DNA of 64,000 nt, from the NCBI GenBank assembly GCA_963783245.1, contig CAWAMS010000002.1, positions 310,001 to 374,000 on the forward strand, read 5' to 3'. The stretch comes from Bog-473 sp963783245 (lineage in GTDB: Bacteria > Actinomycetota > Acidimicrobiia > Acidimicrobiales > RAAP-2). Position numbers and translations under genes: made by a program. Numbering within the stretch: position 1 is the stretch's first letter; each line of letters begins with the position of its first letter. Positions 27,430-34,368 of this stretch are shown piece by piece. Below the pieces are notes generated by a model that saw only the letters and a program-made list of their open reading frames with translations, was not told where the DNA came from and did no database searches.

Positions 27430-28455
27430 TCAGTATCGCGCCTGATCTTCGCGGCGGTGGCCCTCCGAGAGCTCAAGGAGATCCGAGTGCTCCAACTGGT
27501 CGGCCTCGACGATGCCCACACGGCACGGTGTGACTGCTGCGAGTGTCGACGTGCGGGCACCGTCCTCCAAATGGGCACGCTCTCCGAGGAGCGCACCTGG
27601 TCCGTACTCGGCCAGGCGTTCGCCGTCGTGCTCGACCCGGATGACCCCGTCCAGGACCAGGAAGACCTCGGTTCCGGGCTCGCCCTGCTGCGCCAGGATG
27701 GCTCCCGCCGGGAACCGCCTGAACTTGACCTTGCTGCTTCCTCCCATGACCCGGGCGGAGAGGGAGCGTTCGAGGGCGGTCTCGACCGCCGTCACGAGTG
27801 CTTCTGAGTCCTGGTCGCCCCAGGGCGTGTGCCGACCGAAGGATTGGCGGTACCAATCCTTGAAGTCCGTGAGCCCGGACTTGTGCGAGAGAGTGCCGTT
27901 GTCGTCGTACACCCAGTGACGGGGGAAGCGGCTCGCCCCCGTGAGGGCCCGCTCGACCCGACCGTCGGTGTGCAATGTGAGCGAGAGCGTCGTCCACACG
28001 AGAGGCGCCTGCCACTGGATGAAGGGCCGGCGACGCACGCGCCTCGGCGCCGGCAACCCGGTCCGGCCTCCGGTGGTCTGGACGAACCGCACCCACCCAT
28101 CTCCCAACTCGGGCTGGCGCTGGAGATCGGGCAATTCGACTGCTTCGAACTTGTGTCGGAGCCCGGCCACGCGGACGGTCGTCGACCCAATGAGCCCTCC
28201 GCCGGCGTACCCGCAGTCGGTGACGTGTCCTGTTGCATCGACGTCGATCCAGGCTCGCAGCACATTGGCGAAGCGAAATCGGTCGGCCTCGCGCAGCGCC
28301 TCGAGGTCGAGGTCCTCCGAGGGAGGGGGCGGGTCGTAGTGTGTGATGCCCGAGTCGAAGGCATACCGTTGGGCACCCTCGATGGCTTCTGAGGGGATCC
28401 AGGACAGCGACGTCACCGTCCCCTCGTGACGGGTTCGTGTGTCGGTGGTGGTCAT
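27430..28455 (-). CDS. Cyclic-nucleotide-binding domain protein with uncharacterised N-terminal region
   Basis: A 341-residue protein. Residues about 1-225 show no family that I recognise (tryptophan-rich segments such as FIQWQAPLVWTTLSLTLH). Residues about 230-335 form a cNMP-binding beta-barrel: AILAQQGEPGTEVFLVLDGVI, then the phosphate-binding cassette LLGERAHLEDGARTST with the conserved Glu and Arg. No DNA-binding helix-turn-helix follows, so it is an effector other than a CRP-type regulator. The ATG at 28455 lies 134 bases from the divergent cyclase gene. The MBL hydrolase follows directly. Together they suggest a cAMP or cGMP response unit; direct binding is inferred. Confidence 0.8.
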   Translation of the reverse strand: MTTTDTRTRHEGTVTSLSWIPSEAIEGAQRYAFDSGITHYDPPPPSEDLDLEALREADRFRFANVLRAWIDVDATGHVTDCGYAGGGLIGSTTVRVAGLRHKFEAVELPDLQRQPELGDGWVRFVQTTGGRTGLPAPRRVRRRPFIQWQAPLVWTTLSLTLHTDGRVERALTGASRFPRHWVYDDNGTLSHKSGLTDFKDWYRQSFGRHTPWGDQDSEALVTAVETALERSLSARVMGGSSKVKFRRFPAGAILAQQGEPGTEVFLVLDGVIRVEHDGERLAEYGPGALLGERAHLEDGARTSTLAAVTPCRVGIVEADQLEHSDLLELSEGHRREDQARY

Positions 28456-28589
28456 ACAGCAAGCATCACCGTTCGGGCCAGCATTGACGAGTGTGCTGAC
28501 AGGCATGCTCGGGTGTGCCTAGCACCACCCTGTCACGGGGATGGTCGCCCCCTTTCGCGGCGCCGTGCGATGTGCGAAAACTGGGAGTG

Positions 28590-29969
28590 ATGGATCTCCC
28601 CGACAGCGGTTCCGCCTCAACAGCCTCGCCGGCGACGATTGACGTCCTGCTGGCCGACGACAACCTGATCGTCCGTGAGGGTGTACGTGCTCTGATCGCC
28701 CGCCACGCCGATCTCCGCGTGGTCGGTGTGGCCGCGGACTACGACGAGGTCATCGACGGAGCACAAACCTGTTCCCCCCACGTCCTTGTCACCGACATTC
28801 GGATGCCACCATCCTTCAACCGCGAAGGGATCGACGCGGCCAAGGAGGTCCGGCATCGTCACCCCGGAACCGGGGTGGTCATCCTCTCGCAGTACGACGA
28901 TCCCGAGTATGCGGTGTCGCTCCTGGCCGAGGGCTCGGCCGGGTACGGGTACCTCCTGAAGGACCACATTGCCGAAGGTGACCAGCTCGTTGACGCGATC
29001 CGCGCGGTGGCGACCGGGGGAACGGCCCTCGACCCCTCCATCGTCGAGGCGCTGCTTCGGCCCGTGACCACCAATGGCGGTCTCACGCCGTCTGAGGAGG
29101 CGCTCCTGAGCATGGTGGCCGAGGGGAAGCCGATCAAGGCCATTGCGGTGGCCCGCCACCTCCCGGCTGAGGCTATCGACGCCGAAGTCGAGGCGGTCTT
29201 CGTGAAGCTCGCCGAAGGAGTTTCGGCCGGCACCCAAGGGGCGCTCCAGCGCCTGCGTCTCCTCCACAAGGCCATCGTGGACAGAGAGGAGCAGGGGGAG
29301 ACGCTCTCCCGTTTGCTTCCAGGAGGCCTGGCGGAGAAGCTTCGGCGTGATGGCCGGCACATCGGGGAGACGGAGCGTGTCGTGGTGACCGTGCTGATGA
29401 GTGACATCCGCTCGTATTCGACCATTGCCGAGCACGCCGACCCCAGCCAGCTGGCCGGCCAGCTCAATGTGCACCGTGCCGCCATGAACGAGGCCATCCT
29501 GGGGGAGAACGGCACGGTGATGCAGTTCGTCGGCGATGCCGTGATGGCCGTCTTCGGCGCACCATTTGCCCAGGAGGACCACGCAGATCGTGCGGTGGCT
29601 GCCGCCCTTGCCATGCACGCCAAGCAGCACGCCATCAACTCGCGGTGGGACGCAGAGGGACTGCCCGCTTTCGGATTGGGCCTGGGCCTGTCCACAGGCG
29701 AGGCGGCGGCGGCGCTTCTCGGGTCCGAGGAGCGCCTGGAGTACACGTTGGTCGGTGACACCGTCAACATGTCGCAACGGCTGCAACAGTTGGCGGCGGC
29801 GGGCGAAACCGTGCTTTCGGAGGGAACTCTGAAAGCATTGCGGGAGGCGGTGACCACGGTCGCGCTCGATCCACAGTTGGTGAAGGGGCGCGACACCCCG
29901 GTGGTTGCGTTCAGATTGGTCGACGAGCCAGACCCGAGCACGGTCATGGCGCCGAGCGAAAGGCTTTGA
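28590..29969 (+). CDS. Response regulator receiver fused to class III nucleotide cyclase
   Basis: A 459-residue fusion. Residues 17-150 form a NarL-type receiver with phospho-acceptor Asp69 (VTDIRMPP) and conserved Lys124. Residues 162-215 resemble a decayed LuxR-type helix-turn-helix (LTPSEEALLSMVAEGKPIKAIA). A linker helix leads to a class III cyclase domain at about 262-445. Metal aspartates Asp272 (LMSDIRSYS) and Asp316 (FVGDAVMAVFG) and the transition-state pair Asn393 and Arg397 (TVNMSQRL) are intact, so it should be active. The purine-selecting positions read Gln312 and Thr386 where adenylate cyclases usually have Lys with Asp or Thr. A tight GGGAG stands just before the ATG. The ABC ATPase gene follows after 1 base. 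Confidence 0.88.
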   Translation: MDLPDSGSASTASPATIDVLLADDNLIVREGVRALIARHADLRVVGVAADYDEVIDGAQTCSPHVLVTDIRMPPSFNREGIDAAKEVRHRHPGTGVVILSQYDDPEYAVSLLAEGSAGYGYLLKDHIAEGDQLVDAIRAVATGGTALDPSIVEALLRPVTTNGGLTPSEEALLSMVAEGKPIKAIAVARHLPAEAIDAEVEAVFVKLAEGVSAGTQGALQRLRLLHKAIVDREEQGETLSRLLPGGLAEKLRRDGRHIGETERVVVTVLMSDIRSYSTIAEHADPSQLAGQLNVHRAAMNEAILGENGTVMQFVGDAVMAVFGAPFAQEDHADRAVAAALAMHAKQHAINSRWDAEGLPAFGLGLGLSTGEAAAALLGSEERLEYTLVGDTVNMSQRLQQLAAAGETVLSEGTLKALREAVTTVALDPQLVKGRDTPVVAFRLVDEPDPSTVMAPSERL

Positions 29970-29970
29970 C

Positions 29971-30669
29971 ATGGATGCCCTGGTGGTCGAGAAGGTGCGA
30001 AAGACGTTCGAGGCGGAGAATGCCCCCGTGCGGGCGTTGCGCGGCGTCGACCTCGTCGTGCCGTCGGGTGACTTCGTCGCCCTCATGGGCCCGTCGGGCT
30101 GCGGAAAGTCCACCTTGTTGAACCTGGTGGCCGGACTCGACGTCGCGGACGAAGGGACGATCACCGTGGCCGGCGAACTGGTCACGGGTCGCACGGAAGA
30201 CGAGTTGTCCCAGTTGCGTCGCAAGCACATCGGTATCGTCTTCCAGTTCTTCAACCTGCTCGAGGGCATGACGGTGTTGGAGAACGTCGCGCTGCCGGCG
30301 GTCATAGCGGGACGCAAACGCCGCATGGCAGAAACGAGGGCACGGGATCTTCTGGACCTCCTCGGCATCGGCGACAAGGCTTCGACGGTTCCCGGAATGC
30401 TCTCGGGTGGTCAGCGCCAACGTCTTGCCATCGCCCGCGCGCTGGCCAACGAGCCGACGCTCCTGTTGGCCGACGAGCCAACGGGCGCCCTGGACTCCGA
30501 GGGTGGGCAGGAGGTCATTGAGCTCTTGAGCCGGTTGCACAACGGCGGGCAGACCATCGTTCTCGTGACGCACGATCCCGGGGTGGCGGCGGCGGCCGAT
30601 CGAGTGGTCCGTATGCGCGACGGGCGCATCGTCGAGGAAAATGCGGACGTCGTCGCCGGAGTGCTCTAG
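29971..30669 (+). CDS. ABC transporter ATP-binding protein (MacB/LolD type)
   Basis: A 232-residue ATPase with Walker A GPSGCGKST (40-48), a Q-loop in IGIVFQFFNLLEG, signature LSGGQRQRLAIARA, Walker B LLLADEPTGALD and switch histidine VTHDPGVA. The subfamily is that of MacB, LolD and FtsE partners, which energise FtsX-type permeases for lipid, lipoprotein or peptide traffic or for cell-wall hydrolase control. It is 1 base behind the cyclase gene and 2 bases ahead of a permease remnant, with intact FtsX-type permeases 5 kb to the left and 3.7 kb to the right. It is the only stand-alone ABC ATPase in the window and may serve both. Confidence 0.92.
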   Translation: MDALVVEKVRKTFEAENAPVRALRGVDLVVPSGDFVALMGPSGCGKSTLLNLVAGLDVADEGTITVAGELVTGRTEDELSQLRRKHIGIVFQFFNLLEGMTVLENVALPAVIAGRKRRMAETRARDLLDLLGIGDKASTVPGMLSGGQRQRLAIARALANEPTLLLADEPTGALDSEGGQEVIELLSRLHNGGQTIVLVTHDPGVAAAADRVVRMRDGRIVEENADVVAGVL

Positions 30670-30671
30670 CA

Positions 30672-30839
30672 GTGGATCGGGCTGCCCTCCGGGTAGCCAG
30701 GTACCACCTCCGGCCGACGTTCGTCCGGAGGTGGGGTAGCTACGTTGCCCTCGTTCTCCTGATCGCTCTGAAAGGTGGCCTCGCCCTGGATTCGATGGCC
30801 GCCCGAACATCAACCGCCCACCGACTGCGGGCCGAATGA
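30672..30839 (+). pseudogene. Internally deleted remnant of an FtsX-type permease (55 codons)
   Basis: This short open frame is too small to be a permease. The first part reads ALRVARYHLRPTFVRRW plus one membrane helix and matches the N-terminal start of the two large permeases (AWYRFRATF.RRW). The last part, AARTSTAHRLRAE, matches their common C-terminal ending (ARTPTA.LLR.E). Roughly 800 residues between these ends are missing. Frame and stop are kept: GTG starts 2 bases after the ATPase stop, and its TGA overlaps the kinase ATG (ATGA). It is either a decayed deletion scar that still couples ATPase and kinase translation, or a one-helix small protein with a function. I see no second-frame remains of the missing middle. 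Confidence 0.72.
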
Positions 30840-32998
30840 GGAGTGCGGAGAAGATGGACGTCGTCATGAATGAAGCCGTCGTTGAGCTCCGGGTGCCGGC
30901 GGCGAAGCGGTCGTCGTCGGAGATCCTGCTCCATGGTGTGCTGTTCGTGGTCACAGTGGCCATCGTGGTCATCGGCCTTCGGACCCATGTGCCGAACGGC
31001 ATCACGGCCGTGAACGCCGTGGCCTTCGGGCTGACCCTCGTGTGGGCGGTCGCTGCGTTGGTCGCCAACCGATTTTCTGATCGCACCGCGGTGGGCCCGG
31101 ATCCGTATGCCTTGCTCATCGCAGCGGATTCCCTCCTCGCCGCGGTGGCGCTCACGGCCGGTCGGCTGGGTCAGCACGAAAGCGTGCGTTCCTTCGGGGC
31201 AGCGAAGTCGGTCGCCACGATCGCGGCGCTCCTGGTGACGGCGGTCTCCTTCCACTTCTTGCTCGCTCTGCCCGACGGGCAACTGCCAGGGACGGGACGG
31301 CGGACGGCGGTAGTCGTGGCCTACGTGGCCGCGCTGGCGACCGGGGTGTCCCTCGTGATCGACAAGCACGCCCTCTCCATCCTCGGGGGTGGTATCAGCT
31401 GGGCCATCGCCGCCGTGGCTGCGGTGATCCCTCTGAGGCTCCGCTACGCACGTGCCGTCGGACACGATCGGGAGCGTCTCCAGTGGTTCGCCATCGGGGT
31501 GGTTCTCTCGGGCGCCATCGCGTTGGTCGTGGCGGTCCTGCATGTGCTGATCAACTGGCCTGGGCCGTTAGGTGCCGTTGCGGCGGGGAGCACCGTACTG
31601 GTGCCGGTGTCCCTCATGGCCAGCGAGTCCCGGAGACTGGCTCCCCAGAGCGGACGCATGCTCGTCCGTTCGTTCACCGTCTTCGGGTTCGTGGCCATGG
31701 TGTCGGCGATCTACCTCGTCGTCGTCCTCGGATTGGGCCACAAGCCGAACAATTCGACCGACCGCACGACGCTGGGGCTCTCGATGCTGGCGACCGGCAT
31801 CGCCGCTCTGGCCTTCGTGCCGGCCCGGGAGCGCTTCGTGGGTTCCGCCACCCGTTTCGTCTACGGGGCCAGGCAGGCACCCGACGAGGTTCTCCGGACC
31901 TTCGGCAGCAGGCTGACACGGGCCATACCTATGGACGAGCTCCTGCTCCAGTTGGCCGAATCCCTCCGCAAGACCATGGGACTGGTGAGTGCGGAGGTGT
32001 ACACCGGCATGGGCGAAGTCCTGGAGCGGGCCGTTTCCGTTCCCGATTCGGGCCCCCTCTCCCTCGTCGTCACGGGTCGTGAGCGTCCTGTCGTGACTCG
32101 GGCCGGGGTGTCGGGAAGCGCGTGGGTGTCGGTATGGCTGCCGGCCCTTCTCGACGGTCGACCGCAGGCGCAGCTCCGCGTGGCTCCCATCAGCCACGCC
32201 GGCGAGCTTCTCGGTCTGGTCGTCGTCGAAAGAGCGTCGGGTGACGACCTCTTCTCCGAAGATGACGATCGTGTGCTGACGGACCTGGCGCGGCAGGTTG
32301 GTCTTGCCTTTCACAACTCACAACTTGACACTGCACTCCAGACCACGTTGGACGAACTGCGCAAGCAGGCAGACGCCCTGCGGGAATCTCGCGCCCGCAT
32401 CGTGGCGAGTGGTGACGCCGAGCGGAGGCGGGTCGAACGCAACCTGCACGACGGGGCGCAGCAGCATCTCGTCGCACTGGCCGTGAACCTGCGTCTGGCG
32501 CGCGACGTGATCGCGGACGATCCTGCTGCGGGCGCCGAAATGCTCGATGAATTGGCAGGGGAGGTGCAAGAGACCATTCAGGAGCTACGGGAGCTCGCCC
32601 ACGGCATCTACCCACCACTCCTTGTCGACAGCGGCTTGGTGGAGGCATTGCGCGCGGCGGCAAATCGCAACCCGCTCTCGGTCGACGTCCTGGCCGATGG
32701 TATCGGCCGCTATTCGTCAGAGACCGAAGCGGCTGTCTACTTCTGCTGCCTGGAGGCCCTGCAGAACGCGGCCAAGCATGCGGTCGATGCGCACGTGGAA
32801 GTACGGTTGTGGGAGGAGTCGGGCGGCCTCTTGTTCTCGGTAAGCGACGACGGGCCTGGTTTCGACGCCGAGAAGGCGCAACGAGGCCACGGGTACGTCA
32901 ACATGGCCGACCGCCTCGGTGCCATCGGTGGCACCGTGCGGTGGGAGTCATCCCCGGGCCATGGTGCCCGTGTCAATGGTTCGGTGCCCCTCATTTGA
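30836..32998 (+). CDS. Sensor histidine kinase, multi-pass, GAF-like and HisKA_3 (NarL-type partner)
   Basis: A 720-residue kinase. About ten hydrophobic helices fill residues 20-340. A GAF-like region at about 360-480 and a short coiled coil follow. The HisKA_3 dimerisation/phospho-acceptor helix contains ERNLHDGAQQ with His538, and the HATPase_c domain shows LQNAAKHA, SDDGPGF and GHGYVNMADRLG. HisKA_3 kinases phosphorylate NarL-type receivers; two such receivers lie just downstream and one is fused to the cyclase upstream. The ATG at 30836 overlaps the permease-remnant stop, and an in-frame ATG at 30854 is an alternative start. The sensed signal is unknown. Confidence 0.9.
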   Translation: MRSAEKMDVVMNEAVVELRVPAAKRSSSEILLHGVLFVVTVAIVVIGLRTHVPNGITAVNAVAFGLTLVWAVAALVANRFSDRTAVGPDPYALLIAADSLLAAVALTAGRLGQHESVRSFGAAKSVATIAALLVTAVSFHFLLALPDGQLPGTGRRTAVVVAYVAALATGVSLVIDKHALSILGGGISWAIAAVAAVIPLRLRYARAVGHDRERLQWFAIGVVLSGAIALVVAVLHVLINWPGPLGAVAAGSTVLVPVSLMASESRRLAPQSGRMLVRSFTVFGFVAMVSAIYLVVVLGLGHKPNNSTDRTTLGLSMLATGIAALAFVPARERFVGSATRFVYGARQAPDEVLRTFGSRLTRAIPMDELLLQLAESLRKTMGLVSAEVYTGMGEVLERAVSVPDSGPLSLVVTGRERPVVTRAGVSGSAWVSVWLPALLDGRPQAQLRVAPISHAGELLGLVVVERASGDDLFSEDDDRVLTDLARQVGLAFHNSQLDTALQTTLDELRKQADALRESRARIVASGDAERRRVERNLHDGAQQHLVALAVNLRLARDVIADDPAAGAEMLDELAGEVQETIQELRELAHGIYPPLLVDSGLVEALRAAANRNPLSVDVLADGIGRYSSETEAAVYFCCLEALQNAAKHAVDAHVEVRLWEESGGLLFSVSDDGPGFDAEKAQRGHGYVNMADRLGAIGGTVRWESSPGHGARVNGSVPLI

Positions 32999-33019
32999 AC
33001 CCGGCCGGTCACGAGGAAC

Positions 33020-33412
33020 TCAGCTGGTTATGAACCCTCCCGAATCCCGTTCGGCCCACAACCGCCGAAGGATGTCTGCGCCGAGATGCTCCTTGTTGAT
33101 GTACGCACGGGCCCCACTCGACGCTGCCTCCGGAGGCAGATCGCCGACCTCGTAGGTGGAGCAGAGCACCACCATGACATCGGGGTGCGACGAGACGATG
33201 CGACGGGTCGCCTCTATGCCGTTCATCTCCGGCATATTGATGTCCATCAGGACCAGTGCGGGATGCAATTCGTCCGCCAGCGCGATGGCTTCCGCCCCAC
33301 TTGCGGCCTCGCCGGCGAGGTCGAACTCGGGCGAACGTCGGAGGACGGCCTTCATGGCCGAACGGAACGGTGCCTGGTCGTCCACCACGAGCACGGGGAG
33401 CGGATCACTCAT
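33020..33412 (-). CDS. Single-domain response regulator (receiver only)
   Basis: A 130-residue CheY-like receiver with Asp11/Asp12 (VVDDQAPF), phospho-acceptor Asp57 (LMDINMPEMNG), the conserved Ser/Thr in VVLCSTYEV and a lysine in YINKEHL. The sequence is closer to receivers of NarL-type regulators than to CheY, but no helix-turn-helix follows. It is convergent with the kinase gene (22 bases between stops) and 63 bases downstream of the NarL regulator on its own strand. It may be a phosphate sink or a protein-protein output. The stop at 33020 is clean, with no sign of a lost DNA-binding domain within the next frame. Confidence 0.88.
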   Translation of the reverse strand: MSDPLPVLVVDDQAPFRSAMKAVLRRSPEFDLAGEAASGAEAIALADELHPALVLMDINMPEMNGIEATRRIVSSHPDVMVVLCSTYEVGDLPPEAASSGARAYINKEHLGADILRRLWAERDSGGFITS

Positions 33413-33475
33413 CGAACCATCATCGCATGCAGCTCCACCCCCCACGGTGGTGCTGGCACACTCGAAGCAGTGGGG

Positions 33476-34150
33476 TCAGCCTCCCCCGGGCTCGCTCAGG
33501 TACACGAGAACGGCCTTGACCCTCCGGTTGACCTCCTTTTCCTCGGTGAGTCCCAGCTTCGAGAAAATGGAATTGGTGTGCTTCTCGACGGCGCGCTCGG
33601 AGACCTGCAACGAGGAGGCAATGGCAGCGTTGCTCTTGCCTTGCGCCATCTCCCCGAGAATTTCCGATTCACGGGGCGTGAGCCACGACAGGTCCGACGT
33701 GCGCCGGGTCGAGCGCGCTTCGATGAGCTCGTCCACGACCATCGGATCGATCATGGAGCCCGCCTGGGCCACGGTGTGGATGGCTTGGGCCAACTCGTCT
33801 GCGCCGGCGACGCGTTCCTTCAGGAGGTATGCCCTGCCCGCCGATCCCGTTTCGAGGAGTGCCAGCGCGTACGCCGGGGCGGTGAACTGGCTCAGGACGA
33901 CCACGCCCACCTTCGGCCGGTGCTCACGTAGCCAGGATGCCGCTTGAATTCCTTCATCCGTGCCCGTTGGGGGCATGCGGATGTCGGTGACGACGACGTC
34001 CGGTTCTTCCTTTTGGATCAGGTCCAGGAGCTCGGGCAGATCACAGGCCGTCCCGACCAGATCGAGGTCGGTCCGGGCGTCGATGATGCGGGAGATGCCC
34101 TCTCGGAGCAGTACGTTGTCCTCGGCGAGCGCAACTCGGATTACAGCCAT
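33476..34150 (-). CDS. NarL/FixJ family response regulator
   Basis: A 224-residue two-domain regulator: receiver with Asp10/Asp11 and phospho-acceptor Asp56 (VVTDIRMPP), then a LuxR-type helix-turn-helix (LTPRESEILGEMAQGKSNAAIA through VEKHTNSIFSKLGL). Its receiver is notably similar to that of the cyclase fusion (shared VTDIRMPP, GSAG, YLLK and AQ/AT-G patterns), suggesting that both derive from one parent and may share a kinase. It sits divergent from the second FtsX-type permease gene, across a 218-base intergenic region that would be a natural target. The ATG at 34150 is the only sensible start. Confidence 0.92.
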   Translation of the reverse strand: MAVIRVALAEDNVLLREGISRIIDARTDLDLVGTACDLPELLDLIQKEEPDVVVTDIRMPPTGTDEGIQAASWLREHRPKVGVVVLSQFTAPAYALALLETGSAGRAYLLKERVAGADELAQAIHTVAQAGSMIDPMVVDELIEARSTRRTSDLSWLTPRESEILGEMAQGKSNAAIASSLQVSERAVEKHTNSIFSKLGLTEEKEVNRRVKAVLVYLSEPGGG

Positions 34151-34368
34151 TTGAAGGATCACGGTAGCGCGCGGGGACTGAGAGGGCCGTCCACGGCGAT
34201 TCTGGGGTTCGTTCGACCCCGTGGTGGTGGCACCAGGCTCGGTGCGGATGCTGCCACCCTTGGCCCGAACCCGGGGCCCGGGGAGACTGTCCGTGCTCGG
34301 GTAGTGGGGGGATCGAAGGTTCGGGGGGTTGCTGCGGTGACAGCGCACAGAGCGAGCGGAGCACGTGC
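34151..34368. other. Divergent intergenic region between NarL regulator and permease 2
   Basis: This 218-base GC-rich segment separates the starts of the NarL regulator (34150, minus) and the large permease (34369, plus). I saw no gene, clear -10/-35 pair or strong inverted repeat in it. Position makes it a candidate binding region for the adjacent regulator. Confidence 0.4.
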
